This document shows positions 8,661 to 17,461 of a stretch of 64,000 bases of DNA, in pieces. The stretch spans positions 248,001 to 312,000 of the forward strand of contig NZ_SJSN01000005.1 of assembly GCF_004331675.1 (NCBI RefSeq). Reading direction: 5' to 3'. Both the position numbers and the translations under genes were made by a program. Within the stretch, counting starts at the first letter, position 1; each line of letters opens with the position of its first letter. The notes beneath the pieces were generated by a model. That model did no database searches. It was not told where the DNA came from and saw nothing but the letters and a program-made list of their open reading frames with translations. The DNA comes from Pedobacter frigidisoli. Its GTDB lineage: Bacteria; Bacteroidota; Bacteroidia; Sphingobacteriales; Sphingobacteriaceae.

Positions 8661-10952
8661 ATGTTAGCTCACCATAAAATAATTGCAGCCGAATTAAAAG
8701 TTGCAGAAAAACAAGTAACCGCAACCGTAAGCTTGCTAGACGAGTGCGCAACCGTACCATTTATTTCGCGTTACCGTAAGGAATTAACGGGAAGTTTAGA
8801 CGAAGTTCAGGTTGCGGCAGTTCGCGACAGGGTTTTGCAGTTACGCGATTTAGATAAACGCCGTGAAGCGATTTTAAAATCGATGACCGAACTTGGAAAG
8901 TTAACCCCAGAGCTTGAAAAAAAAATTAACGAAGCCGAAACCATTTCGCTTTTAGAAGATATTTATTTGCCTTACAAACCAAAGCGCAAAACCCGTGCTT
9001 CGGTAGCAAAAGAAAAAGGCTTGGAGCCTTTGGCCTTACAAATCTTCGACCAACATAATTTCGATTTAGAAGCATCGGCAGATAAATTTATCGACATAGA
9101 AAACGGTGTAAATACTTTGGATGAAGCCTTAGATGGAGCAAGAGATATCATCGCCGAAATGATTTCGGAAAATGCAGAGGCACGTACTAAAATGCGTACT
9201 TATTTCCAGGCAAAAGCAGTTTTTAAAGCTGAAGTAATTAAAGGAAAAGAAGAAGAGGGCATTAAGTACAAAGATTATTTCGAGTGGAATGAGCCAGTGA
9301 AAACTGCAGCTTCGCACCGGGTTTTGGCCATGCGCCGTGGCGAGAAAGAATTGATTTTACGTTTGGATGCCTTACCTCCTGCCGAAGATGCATTGGCGAT
9401 TTTGGAAAACCAATTTATTACGGCTAGCAATGCTGCATCAAAGCAAGTGCAACAGGCTTTGGAAGATGGTTATAAGCGTTTGTTAGAGCCAGCTATGGAA
9501 ACCGAACTTCGTGTATTAACCAAGCAAAAAGCTGATGAAGAAGCCATTCGAGTTTTCGCGGAAAATGCCCGTCAGTTGTTGTTGGCCGCACCAATGGGAC
9601 AGAAAAATGTTTTGGCTATCGACCCAGGTTTCCGTACGGGGTGCAAAGTGGTTTGTTTAGATAAACAAGGTCAGCTGTTGGAAAACACGGCGATTTACCC
9701 GCACACAGGGCAAGGAAACGTAAAAAATGCGGAAGCCACCATTTTAGAACTTTGCAAAAAGTATGAAATAGAGGCAATCGCCATTGGCAACGGAACTGCA
9801 GGCAGAGAAACCGAAGCCTTTATCCGTGGCCTAAATTTACCAAACACAACTGTTGTAATGGTTAATGAAAGTGGCGCTTCAATCTACTCTGCGTCTGATG
9901 TTGCACGTGAGGAGTTCCCAACTCAGGATATTACCGTTCGTGGGGCAGTTTCTATTGGTCGGAGGTTAATGGACCCGCTAGCAGAATTGGTAAAAATCGA
10001 TGCAAAATCTATCGGTGTTGGCCAATACCAGCACGATGTTGACCAAAATAAATTGCAAGCCAGTTTAGATGATACGGTTATTAGCGCCGTGAATGCCGTT
10101 GGCGTAGAATTAAACACGGCTTCGAAACAAATTCTAGCTTACGTTTCTGGTTTAGGCCCAACTTTAGCACAAAACATTGTTGATTACAGAAACACAAATG
10201 GTGCTTTTAAAAATCGTGCAAGCCTGAAAAAAGTACCTCGTTTAGGCGATAAAGCTTACGAGCAAGCGGCAGGTTTCCTACGCATCCGCAATGCGGAGAA
10301 TGTTTTAGATACAAGTGGCGTTCACCCAGAGCGTTATGCCGTGGTTGATAAAATGGCCAGGGATTTAGGAACTACGGTTGCTGCTTTGATGAAAGATACG
10401 CAGTTACAAAAACTCATTAAGCTACAACAATACGTTACTGATGAAATCGGTCTACCCACGCTTACAGATATTTTAAAAGAGTTGGCGAAACCTGGCCGCG
10501 ACCCACGCGAACAATTCGAAGCATTCAGTTTTACTGATGGCGTAAACGAAATTGCCGATTTAAGAACTGGCATGAAATTACCAGGAATTGTAACCAACAT
10601 CACCAATTTTGGTGCTTTTGTAGATATTGGCGTGCATCAAGATGGTTTGGTTCACACCAGTCAATTGGCTAATCGTTTTGTAGCTAACCCAAATGATATT
10701 GTTAAAGTTCATCAAAAGGTAGAAGTTACTGTGATGGAAGTTGATGTTGCTCGTAAAAGAATTTCACTTTCAATGAAGACTGAGGTTAGTCCGAAGTCTG
10801 AAGTTCGCAGTCAGAGGCCTAAAGAGCAAAAGCCTAAACAAGATTTCAAACCGAATAATAGCAAACCTAATTTCAAGTCAAAGCAAGAACCCAAAAATGC
10901 TGATGGCGATTTACAGGAGAAATTGGCGAAGTTGAAAGGGATGTTTAAATAG
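8661..10952 (+). CDS. tex: Tex, RNA-binding transcription accessory protein
   Basis: This 763-residue protein is homologous to Tex/Spt6, a nucleic-acid-binding factor of transcription. Domains in order: Tex N-terminal helical region with CATVPFISRYRKELTG (residues ~25-45); the YqgF/RNase H-like domain starting at VLAIDPGFRTGCKVV (~320); the helix-hairpin-helix pair around YVSGLGPTLAQNIVDYR and KKVPRLGDKAYEQAAG (~490-550); a S1 RNA-binding domain from LPGIVTNITNFGAFVDIG to RKRISLSMK (~640-710). A lysine/glutamine-rich linker and a short amphipathic tail follow. I chose ATG 8661 over the in-frame TTG 8655. The gene converges on mscS with a shared hairpin between them. Confidence 0.95.
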   Translation: MLAHHKIIAAELKVAEKQVTATVSLLDECATVPFISRYRKELTGSLDEVQVAAVRDRVLQLRDLDKRREAILKSMTELGKLTPELEKKINEAETISLLEDIYLPYKPKRKTRASVAKEKGLEPLALQIFDQHNFDLEASADKFIDIENGVNTLDEALDGARDIIAEMISENAEARTKMRTYFQAKAVFKAEVIKGKEEEGIKYKDYFEWNEPVKTAASHRVLAMRRGEKELILRLDALPPAEDALAILENQFITASNAASKQVQQALEDGYKRLLEPAMETELRVLTKQKADEEAIRVFAENARQLLLAAPMGQKNVLAIDPGFRTGCKVVCLDKQGQLLENTAIYPHTGQGNVKNAEATILELCKKYEIEAIAIGNGTAGRETEAFIRGLNLPNTTVVMVNESGASIYSASDVAREEFPTQDITVRGAVSIGRRLMDPLAELVKIDAKSIGVGQYQHDVDQNKLQASLDDTVISAVNAVGVELNTASKQILAYVSGLGPTLAQNIVDYRNTNGAFKNRASLKKVPRLGDKAYEQAAGFLRIRNAENVLDTSGVHPERYAVVDKMARDLGTTVAALMKDTQLQKLIKLQQYVTDEIGLPTLTDILKELAKPGRDPREQFEAFSFTDGVNEIADLRTGMKLPGIVTNITNFGAFVDIGVHQDGLVHTSQLANRFVANPNDIVKVHQKVEVTVMEVDVARKRISLSMKTEVSPKSEVRSQRPKEQKPKQDFKPNNSKPNFKSKQEPKNADGDLQEKLAKLKGMFK

Positions 10953-10959
10953 CTTTCTA

Positions 10960-10996
10960 AGCTTGTCGAAGTATCTTTATAAGTCTTCGACAGGCT
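10960..10996. terminator. Inverted repeat between convergent tex and mscS genes
   Basis: AGCTTGTCGAAG (10960-10971) pairs with CTTCGACAGGCT (10985-10996) as a 12 bp stem with one G-U pair and a 13 nt loop. The arm CTTCGACAGGCTCAG is a widely dispersed bacterial intergenic repeat. No long T run follows on either side, so its terminator role is inferred from position. Confidence 0.6.
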
Positions 10997-11012
10997 CAGA
11001 CGGACAATCTAT

Positions 11013-12092
11013 CTATATCCCCTCGAACTTATCCTTATGTTCCAACCTCGTTTTAGGTAAACTATCAGGATAATTGGTTTGAATAAACGTAATCATCGCT
11101 TCCCGTACAATACATCGCAAATCAAATGCCCTGGAAGAATTAGAAGCACTCATTAAAAAACGAATCTCTATTGAGCCATCTTTATTGGTATCGGTAACCT
11201 GAACCACATTTACTCTTTTATCCCAAAGTGAATTATTGGTTAGAAGCCTTGTTAATTCTTGGCGCAAAGGCTCTATAGGGATAGTATAATCCATATAAAG
11301 AAAAACTGTTCCAAGCAAATCTGCCGAAACACGAGTCCAGTTTTGAAAGGGTTTTTCGATGAAATAAGTGATGGGCAAAATCAATCGGCGTTGGTCCCAA
11401 ATATTCACCACAACATAAGTTAGCGTAATCTCTTCCACCTTTCCCCACTCACCCTCCACAATTAAAACATCATCAATTCGAATAGGCTGTGTAAAAGCAA
11501 TTTGAAAACCTGCCAATAAATTTCCAAGCGATTTCTGTGCGGCAAAGCCGATAATAATTCCGCCGATTCCGACTCCAGTAAGTAAGCCCGCCCCAATTCT
11601 TCGCATGCTCTCGAAGCTCAATAAAATAATTGCAGCGGTAATTAGAATGATTAGCGAAACAATAAATTTTCGAACAAACTGGAGCTGAGTTCTAATCTTT
11701 CGTTCCTTTAAATTATTCTCTTTATTTAAATCATATTTTAGGAAAAAGTAATCTTCAAGCACATCAATAATTCGAATAAGAATCAACGCAAATAGGATGG
11801 TTAACGTAACTTCTAATATTTTCGTAAGCGGTAATCGGTACACCACATCCATTTCCATAAGCGACAAGGAAAAATTCAGGAATAAGACTGGAATAAACAC
11901 ACCAACAGGATGTCGTAAATGTTTTATTGTCGATTTTATAATGATGGAATCCCACCAACGAGACACCAACAAGAAAATTTTATGAATGACAAATTTAATC
12001 AGGATACCAAGCAATATGGCCACAACTCCAATAATAAGATTCTTAAAAAACAACGGAATGGGGTAACCGAAAAAATGGTCGAGATACTGCAT
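11013..12092 (-). CDS. MscS-family small-conductance mechanosensitive channel
   Basis: This 359-residue inner-membrane protein has four predicted hydrophobic segments (residues ~15-40, 55-80, 95-115, 140-160), then a glycine-rich pore helix with IGFAAQKSLGNLLAG, the MscS TM3 signature. A cytoplasmic beta domain follows (IRIDDVLIVEGEWGKVEEI, LILPITYFIEKPFQNW) and a C-terminal alpha/beta cap. It should open on membrane tension to release solutes during hypo-osmotic shock. ATG at 12092 is preferred to the in-frame TTG at 12098. It converges with tex and is divergent from pnuC. Confidence 0.92.
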   Translation of the reverse strand: MQYLDHFFGYPIPLFFKNLIIGVVAILLGILIKFVIHKIFLLVSRWWDSIIIKSTIKHLRHPVGVFIPVLFLNFSLSLMEMDVVYRLPLTKILEVTLTILFALILIRIIDVLEDYFFLKYDLNKENNLKERKIRTQLQFVRKFIVSLIILITAAIILLSFESMRRIGAGLLTGVGIGGIIIGFAAQKSLGNLLAGFQIAFTQPIRIDDVLIVEGEWGKVEEITLTYVVVNIWDQRRLILPITYFIEKPFQNWTRVSADLLGTVFLYMDYTIPIEPLRQELTRLLTNNSLWDKRVNVVQVTDTNKDGSIEIRFLMSASNSSRAFDLRCIVREAMITFIQTNYPDSLPKTRLEHKDKFEGI

Positions 12093-12242
12093 AAACAAAT
12101 TTGTTGGTTAAATAATCTAGGCGAATTGCCAAGGAGATAAATTAACAACAACAATCTTTTACATTTTGTTTGTCGGGATGATTTTACGCCAATAATAATT
12201 TCAATACATTAGGGTTTTCAATCATTAAGAAAAATCGATAAA

Positions 12243-12911
12243 ATGGATTTCTTCAATAGCCACATCATTTTTTTTACCGTACTCGATTACGAAATGAGTT
12301 ACCTAGAGTTTTTCGCCGTAATAACGGGCATTATCTCAGTTATACTTTCAGCAAAAGCCAATATCTGGAGCTGGCCAGTAGGAATTGTAAATGTATTTTT
12401 ATCAGCCTTTTTTTATTATCAAATTCAGCTTTATCCAGATATGTTTTTAATGGTTTTCTTTTTTGTTACCAATATTGTGGGCTGGTACCGATGGGCAAAT
12501 CCAAAGCCTGAAGAGGCCGATAAAAAGAAAGAATTACGCATCAGTTTTATGCCCCTTAAACATTTCCTCATTTTACTTGGCATCGGAATATTAGGAACCT
12601 TTTTAATAGGGACGTTAGCAAGCAAGCTCCATAGTTGGCTTCCGTTCTTGTTTAATTTACAGAGTGCCTATCCTTTTGTCGATTCTTTCATTTTGGTAAT
12701 GAGCGTAATCACTACCTTTTTAATGATTCAAAAAAGAATAGAATGTTGGATCATTTGGTTGATTATCGATGTAGTTGCAACCTACTTGTACTTTTTAAAA
12801 GGTGCTAAGTTCTTTGGAATAGAATATTTAATCTTTACCATAATTGCTGCGTTTGCGTTATGGAATTGGATAAAAGAATACAGGAGTTATTCGAAACTTT
12901 TAATTAAATAA
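12243..12911 (+). CDS. pnuC: PnuC-type nicotinamide riboside transporter
   Basis: This 222-residue protein has about seven membrane segments and the PnuC pattern: LEFFAVITGIISVILSAK with the following W-S-W-P-V-G-I-V-N, FFFVTNIVGWYRW in the middle, and WIIWLIIDVVATYLYF plus an aromatic C-terminal helix. PnuC proteins import nicotinamide riboside by facilitated diffusion for NAD synthesis; some relatives carry thiamine or riboflavin. I see no TPP or FMN riboswitch in the 150 bp leader, which mildly favours the NAD role. Length is normal. The 199 bp downstream gap holds no clear terminator. Confidence 0.88.
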   Translation: MDFFNSHIIFFTVLDYEMSYLEFFAVITGIISVILSAKANIWSWPVGIVNVFLSAFFYYQIQLYPDMFLMVFFFVTNIVGWYRWANPKPEEADKKKELRISFMPLKHFLILLGIGILGTFLIGTLASKLHSWLPFLFNLQSAYPFVDSFILVMSVITTFLMIQKRIECWIIWLIIDVVATYLYFLKGAKFFGIEYLIFTIIAAFALWNWIKEYRSYSKLLIK

Positions 12912-13110
12912 ATACTGGCACTTCTTAGGTGTTATGGCAACATTTCTGGAAAGGGATACTTTGCCAATCGCTCTAACAGCGTTAAATAGAATGAGAAATA
13001 ACTAGTTAAGATAACTAAAATTAAGACTACACGGTTTTGTAATCAAGGTTAACCTATTTTTAAAAAAAAATTAATAATTTGAATTTAAGATATAATTAAT
13101 CACAAACGTA

Positions 13111-13917
13111 TTAAAAATTGTAGGTAAGATTATCTTTCGGGCTTAAGGTTTCTACATTATTAACACTTAGATCACCATATACCCTATCAACGATAATTTT
13201 CGAAAGTTGATTATTTTCATTTGCAGAATAACCTAGGTAATACCTTTCAGAACTACCAAATCCATAAGTTTTATTTCTTTCTTTTTTGATTACAGTTAAC
13301 AACTTGTTTTTACTCACCTTACCAAAAAAACCGGGCAACACCTCATACAAACCGATATAACTTATCGGATCAGCCAATCTCACCGATGTTGAAGCCGTTT
13401 TACCAAGGTCATATGTAAAATCAATTGTTATAGCTGTATTATAACCAGAATTTTCACCAATAATCCTTGAAAGATTTCCATTGTCATAAAAAAAAACATA
13501 ACTGGTAATATGTGTTGGATCTTCTACAACTCTTGCCGTAGATAAATTACCATCTGCATTATAGGTAAAAGTGTAGTCGTAGAACTCATGAGCAATGATT
13601 ACTTTTTGCTTGTCATCCAATTGGTAGGTCCAATCTCCAGAATATTTTGTTTTTAGCACGATTTGATTTAATGACTTTAGAACAGAAAAAGAAATGAAAG
13701 CAGAGTCCTGAGTACTAACAACACGAGAAATATTTTTATCAGTATCGTAGCCAATCGTACAACTTTGCACATCGCCGCCATTATAACTCATATCTACATA
13801 ATTAATTCTACAGCTGAGTTTAGGAATTGGATTTTCGTCTGGAGCCTCCAAAGGTTGTTTTCCACAACTGAAAATAATTAGGAAAAAAGGGATGACATAG
13901 AATAAAGATTTTTTCAT
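13111..13917 (-). CDS. Hypothetical lipoprotein
   Basis: This 268-residue protein starts MKKSLFYVIPFFLIIFSCG, a lipoprotein signal with the lipid-modified Cys at residue 18, so it should be anchored in the envelope. The mature part is beta-rich with repeated Y-x-Y-x-x-x-G-N/D-L-S units (FTYNADGNLS, FFYDNGNLSRI), like the YD-type repeats of DUF4595-like Bacteroidota lipoproteins. Upstream in-frame Met codons exist (13983) but would put 22 polar residues before the signal, so I take 13917. It is divergent from rplM. No function can be assigned. Confidence 0.75.
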   Translation of the reverse strand: MKKSLFYVIPFFLIIFSCGKQPLEAPDENPIPKLSCRINYVDMSYNGGDVQSCTIGYDTDKNISRVVSTQDSAFISFSVLKSLNQIVLKTKYSGDWTYQLDDKQKVIIAHEFYDYTFTYNADGNLSTARVVEDPTHITSYVFFYDNGNLSRIIGENSGYNTAITIDFTYDLGKTASTSVRLADPISYIGLYEVLPGFFGKVSKNKLLTVIKKERNKTYGFGSSERYYLGYSANENNQLSKIIVDRVYGDLSVNNVETLSPKDNLTYNF

Positions 13918-14052
13918 ATAGAGCATTGAATTTACAAATCTATTATTAAAGTTGATATCCATTTCATTTTTAAAAATAATCACCTTATTAATTCAGAAGG
14001 ATTCAAAATCATTACGCTCTTTAAAATAAAGGATCTTTTTTCTCTTCAACTA

Positions 14053-14083
14053 TTTGATAATAAAAGTATTCTACCTATCTTTG
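14053..14083 (+). promoter_or_regulatory. Promoter of the rplM-rpsI-rpsB operon
   Basis: TTTG at 14053-14056 and TATCTTTG at 14076-14083, 19 bp apart, match the Bacteroidota -33/-7 elements. The GTG start lies 54 nt beyond the -7 box, leaving a leader that could carry ribosomal-protein autoregulation. Confidence 0.7.
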
Positions 14084-14137
14084 CAGTCCCAAATTTAATG
14101 GGAATAAATAATTGTTTAATAAATTAAATACAAGCAA

Positions 14138-14581
14138 GTGAATACGTTAAGTTACAAAACTGTCTCTGCCAATGCGAAAACTGTTAACAAACAGTGGATT
14201 GTTGTTGATGCACAAGGCGAGATTTTGGGGCGCTTGTCATCGAAGATCGCTATGATCATCCGTGGTAAAAACAAGCCTGAGTACACCCCACACGTAGATT
14301 GCGGAGATAACGTTATTGTTATCAATGCAGACAAGGTTAAATTGACAGGAAACAAATTCAGCGAAAAGCAATATGTTTCTTATACTGGCTATCCAGGTGG
14401 TCAACGTTTTATCTCTCCAAAAGAGTTAATGGCGAAACACCCTCAACGTGTAATCGAGAAAGCGGTACGTGGTATGTTACCGAAAACTAAATTGGGCAAG
14501 AAATTATACACAAATCTTTTTGTGTATGCTGGTGAATCTCACCCTCATTCGGCTCAATCTCCAAAAACCATTAAACTTTAA
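14138..14581 (+). CDS. rplM: 50S ribosomal protein L13 (uL13)
   Basis: This 147-residue protein has the L13 pattern: WIVVDAQGEILGRLSSKIA, GKNKPEYTPHVDCGDNVIVIN, L-T-G-N-K and the C-terminal AVRGMLPKTKLGKK followed by LFVYAGESHPH. The start is a GTG at 14138 (VNTLSYK...), since no ATG lies nearby in frame. It is first in a ribosomal operon: rpsI begins 3 bp after the stop. L13 is an early-assembly protein of the large subunit. Confidence 0.97.
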   Translation: MNTLSYKTVSANAKTVNKQWIVVDAQGEILGRLSSKIAMIIRGKNKPEYTPHVDCGDNVIVINADKVKLTGNKFSEKQYVSYTGYPGGQRFISPKELMAKHPQRVIEKAVRGMLPKTKLGKKLYTNLFVYAGESHPHSAQSPKTIKL

Positions 14582-14584
14582 GAA

Positions 14585-14971
14585 ATGTCAGTTACTAACA
14601 CTTCAGGAAGAAGAAAAACAGCTGTTGCACGCATCTACTTAAAAGATGGTGCTGGCGCAATTACCGTTAACGGTAAAGATCACAAAGTATATTTCCCAAC
14701 TTTACCTTTGCAATATATCGTAAACCAAAGTTTAGAGGTTTCTGAGCTTACTGGCCGTTATGATATTACTGTAAACGTACAAGGTGGTGGAGTAAAAGGA
14801 CAAGCAGAAGCTGTTCGTTTAGCTATTGCTAAAGCGATTGTAGAACTAGATGCGGAGAAAAAACCAGCATTGCGTGCTAAAGGTTTAATGACTCGTGATA
14901 ACCGTATGGTTGAGCGTAAAAAACCAGGACGTGCTAAAGCTCGTAAGAAATTCCAATTCAGTAAACGTTAA
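14585..14971 (+). CDS. rpsI: 30S ribosomal protein S9 (uS9)
   Basis: This 128-residue protein starts SVTNTSGRRKTAVARIYLKDG and ends with the conserved basic tail KKPGRAKARKKFQFSKR that reaches the P-site tRNA. Middle motif GGGVKGQAEAVRLAIAKA is typical. It lies 3 bp after rplM, the usual pairing, and 18 bp before rpsB. Confidence 0.97.
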   Translation: MSVTNTSGRRKTAVARIYLKDGAGAITVNGKDHKVYFPTLPLQYIVNQSLEVSELTGRYDITVNVQGGGVKGQAEAVRLAIAKAIVELDAEKKPALRAKGLMTRDNRMVERKKPGRAKARKKFQFSKR

Positions 14972-14975
14972 TCAC

Positions 14976-14981
14976 AGGAGG
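14976..14981 (+). promoter_or_regulatory. Strong Shine-Dalgarno sequence before rpsB
   Basis: AGGAGG at 14976-14981 is followed by 8 nt and the rpsB ATG at 14990. Perfect Shine-Dalgarno boxes are rare in this phylum, where ribosomes sequester the anti-Shine-Dalgarno, and no other gene checked here has one this good. Confidence 0.8.
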
Positions 14982-14989
14982 CAAGAACA

Positions 14990-15850
14990 ATGGCAAGAAC
15001 AACTTATCAAGACTTATTGGATGCAGGTGTACACTTTGGTCACCTTACCCGTAAATGGAATCCAAAAATGGCTCCTTACATTTTCATGGAGCGTAATGGA
15101 ATTCACATTATAGATTTAAATAAAACTTTAACTAAAACTGAAGAAGCTGCGGCTGCGATTAAACAAATCGTAAAATCAGGACGTAAAGTATTATTTGTTT
15201 CAACAAAAAAACAAGCTAAAGGAATCGTAGCTGAGCAAGCTAAAAAAGTAAACATGCCTTTCGTAACCGAGCGTTGGTTAGGTGGTATGTTAACTAACTT
15301 TGCTACAGTTCGTAAGTCAATTAAAAAGATGGTTACCATCGATAAAATGACTAAAGACGGTACTTATGCTATTTTATCTAAAAAAGAGCGTTTGATGATT
15401 CAACGTGAGCGTATTAAATTGGAATCACTTTTAGGTGGTATCGCTGATTTAAACCGTTTACCTGCAGCGTTATTCTTAATTGATGTTAAGAAAGAACACA
15501 TTGCAGTAACTGAAGCATTAAAATTAAACATCCCAACTTTTGCGATGGTTGATACAAACTCTGATCCTTCTAACATCGATTTCCCTATTCCAGCGAATGA
15601 TGATGCTACAAAATCAATCTCTTTAATTACTGATGTAATTATCAAAGCTATTGAAGAAGGTTTAGATGAGCGTAAACGCGAAAAAGATGATGAAGCTGAA
15701 AAAGAAGCAGTAGCGGCGAAAGTTGCAGCTGATGCTCCTGAAGCAAAAGAGCCTAGAGCAGCTGGTGAAAAAAGACCAACTACTAAAAAGGTAACTGCTG
15801 AAGCAGAAGTTGAAGCGCCTTCATCAGAAGAAACTAAAACAGAAGAATAG
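14990..15850 (+). CDS. rpsB: 30S ribosomal protein S2 (uS2)
   Basis: This 286-residue protein has the S2 signatures DLLDAGVHFGHLTRKWNPKM, YIFMERNGIHIIDL, and RLPAALFLIDVKKEH. The core ends near residue 235; a further ~50 residues are Lys/Glu/Ala-rich (EAEKEAVAAKVAADAPEAKE...) and probably disordered, an extension often seen in Bacteroidota S2. The AGGAGG at 14976-14981 decides the start. It is third in the ribosomal operon and precedes tsf by 129 bp, the classical rpsB-tsf order. Confidence 0.97.
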   Translation: MARTTYQDLLDAGVHFGHLTRKWNPKMAPYIFMERNGIHIIDLNKTLTKTEEAAAAIKQIVKSGRKVLFVSTKKQAKGIVAEQAKKVNMPFVTERWLGGMLTNFATVRKSIKKMVTIDKMTKDGTYAILSKKERLMIQRERIKLESLLGGIADLNRLPAALFLIDVKKEHIAVTEALKLNIPTFAMVDTNSDPSNIDFPIPANDDATKSISLITDVIIKAIEEGLDERKREKDDEAEKEAVAAKVAADAPEAKEPRAAGEKRPTTKKVTAEAEVEAPSSEETKTEE

Positions 15851-15861
15851 TAATATTTTTT

Positions 15862-15941
15862 AATTGCAGGTTACTGGTTTCAGGTTTTAAGTTGGCTTAA
15901 CATGAGTTTAACTTTCGGCTTGTAACTTGTAACCTGTAATT
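15862..15941. repeat. Inverted repeat in the rpsB-tsf spacer
   Basis: AATTGCAGGTTAC (15862-15874) pairs with GTAACCTGTAATT (15929-15941) with one mismatch. Inside are short repeats of the CAGGTT/AACTTGTAACCTG kind. It may attenuate or stabilise the message between rpsB and tsf. Confidence 0.55.
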
Positions 15942-15979
15942 GTTATAAACAAGATTGTAAAATTTAAATAGGAAATAAA

Positions 15980-16825
15980 ATGTCTACAGTACAAATTACT
16001 GCCGCAGATGTAAACAAATTACGCCAACAAACTGGCGCTGGCATGATGGATTGCAAAAAAGCTTTGGTAGAAGCTAATGGCGATTTTGAAGCTGCTGTTG
16101 ATTTATTGCGCAAAAAAGGTCAAAAAGTATCTGCCGCTCGTTCTGGTAATGCTACTTCTGAAGGTCTAGTATCCATCGCTGTTTCAGCAGATGGCACAAA
16201 TGGCAAATTAGTTGCTTTAGCTTGCGAAACTGAGCCTGTTTCTAAAGTTGAGGATTTCCGTAACCTAGCTCAAGCTGTTTTAGCTGCAGCAGTTGCCAAC
16301 AATCCTGCTTCTGCTGAAGAATTATCAGCGATTACTTTAGAAGATGGACGTACAGTTGCTGAAACCATTACTGAACTAACCGGTAAAATTGGAGAGAAAA
16401 TCGTTATTCAGGAGTACGCAAATGTATCTGGAGAGAAAATCGTTTCTTATATCCACTCTAATGGTAAAATGGGTGTTTTAGTTGTATTTGAAGGTGCTAA
16501 TGGCCTAGATATTACTGATGCTGGTAAAGATGTTGCGATGCAAATTGCTGCAATGAACCCAGTTGCTGTTGATAAAGACGGTGTTGATCCTGCTACTATC
16601 GAACGTGAAATCGAAATTGCTAAAGATGTAATCCGTCAAGAAGGCAAACCTGAAGAAATGGTTGAAAAAATCGCTGCTGGTAAATTGAATAAATTCTACA
16701 AAGACAGTACTTTATTAAACCAAGAGTTTGTTAAAGATGGTTCGGTAGATGTTCGTAAATTTTTAGATAACACAGCTAAAGGCTTAACAGTTACTGCTTT
16801 TAAACGTGTACAATTAGGTGCATAA
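15980..16825 (+). CDS. tsf: Translation elongation factor Ts
   Basis: This 281-residue protein is the GDP-GTP exchange factor for EF-Tu. It begins with the UBA-like domain LRQQTGAGMMDCKKALVEANGD, including the TGAGMMDCKKAL signature at residues ~16-27, followed by AVDLLRKKG. The core has LVALACETEPVSKVEDF and the dimerisation regions (MGVLVVFEGAN, AMQIAAMNPVAVDKD). The final residues TVTAFKRVQLGA are a typical terminus. It follows rpsB and ends in a strong terminator. Confidence 0.97.
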   Translation: MSTVQITAADVNKLRQQTGAGMMDCKKALVEANGDFEAAVDLLRKKGQKVSAARSGNATSEGLVSIAVSADGTNGKLVALACETEPVSKVEDFRNLAQAVLAAAVANNPASAEELSAITLEDGRTVAETITELTGKIGEKIVIQEYANVSGEKIVSYIHSNGKMGVLVVFEGANGLDITDAGKDVAMQIAAMNPVAVDKDGVDPATIEREIEIAKDVIRQEGKPEEMVEKIAAGKLNKFYKDSTLLNQEFVKDGSVDVRKFLDNTAKGLTVTAFKRVQLGA

Positions 16826-16847
16826 GCATTTATAAATCATATTTAAG

Positions 16848-16875
16848 AGTCCCAATGAAAATTGGGACTTTTTTT
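16848..16875 (+). terminator. Rho-independent terminator after tsf
   Basis: AGTCCCAAT (16848-16856), loop GAAA, ATTGGGACT (16861-16869) and a run of seven T. Confidence 0.92.
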
Positions 16876-16954
16876 ATGCGCTTTATTTTAGTCAAGGAAT
16901 ATGTGTTTTTGAACAAGATTGGACAGCCCTTTCATCATATTGAAAATGTTGAGG

Positions 16955-17100
16955 TATCAAACACAAACTAATAAAAAACCACCCCCTAACCTCCTCCTTG
17001 AAATTAAGGAGAGAGCTGAACATTGCTTGCTGAAAGTTTGATGGTCATTTTTAAGGTGGTGAACTTAAGCTAACGCGTCCAAAATTTTAATACAAAGTTG
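16955..17100. repeat. Direct repeat, copy 1
   Basis: About 146 bp that aligns with 17131-17277. Shared strings include CTTGAAATTAA, ATTGCTTGCTGAAAGTT, ATTTTTAAG and TACAAAGTTG. It lies in the 636 bp gene-free gap between the tsf terminator and the convergent metallophosphoesterase gene. No credible protein frame is present. Confidence 0.7.
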
Positions 17101-17130
17101 TTAAGCAATAAAAACACAGATTAATTAATG

Positions 17131-17326
17131 ATATAAAACACAAAGCTGATAAAAACCAACCCATTAACCCTACTTGAAATTAAAAAAGCGAGCTGGAAAT
17201 TGCTTGCTGAAAGTTGTATGGTAATTTTTAAGTCGATGGGCTTAAGCTACCGAACCCAAAATATAATTACAAAGTTGACCAAGTACTAACGGCACCCCTC
17301 CTATTTAGGAGGGCAAGGGGTGGTAT
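17131..17326. repeat. Direct repeat, copy 2, plus a GC-rich palindrome
   Basis: Bases 17131-17277 repeat 16955-17100 imperfectly. Then 17293-17322 holds CACCCCTCCT-ATTT-AGGAGG and GGGGTGG. ACCACCCC near 16978 and GGGGTGGT near 17316 form an outer inverted pair around the whole block. Confidence 0.6.
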
Positions 17327-17461
17327 GCTTGTATAAGTATCCTTTCTGCCATGCCACTTTATTATGAGTATCTGTATCCGATTTTAAATCTTGATGAAGT
17401 AAGAACCGTTCAATAAAAATACCAACTAGCTGGTACAAAAGCACATCATTAATCTACGCTT

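Noticed and set aside
12099..12242. Possible riboswitch upstream of pnuC.
   Set aside because: No TPP, FMN or other known aptamer core can be recognised in this short AT-rich leader.
13984..14052. Regulatory structure between the lipoprotein gene and rplM.
   Set aside because: Only AT-rich sequence without clear dyads beyond the annotated promoter.
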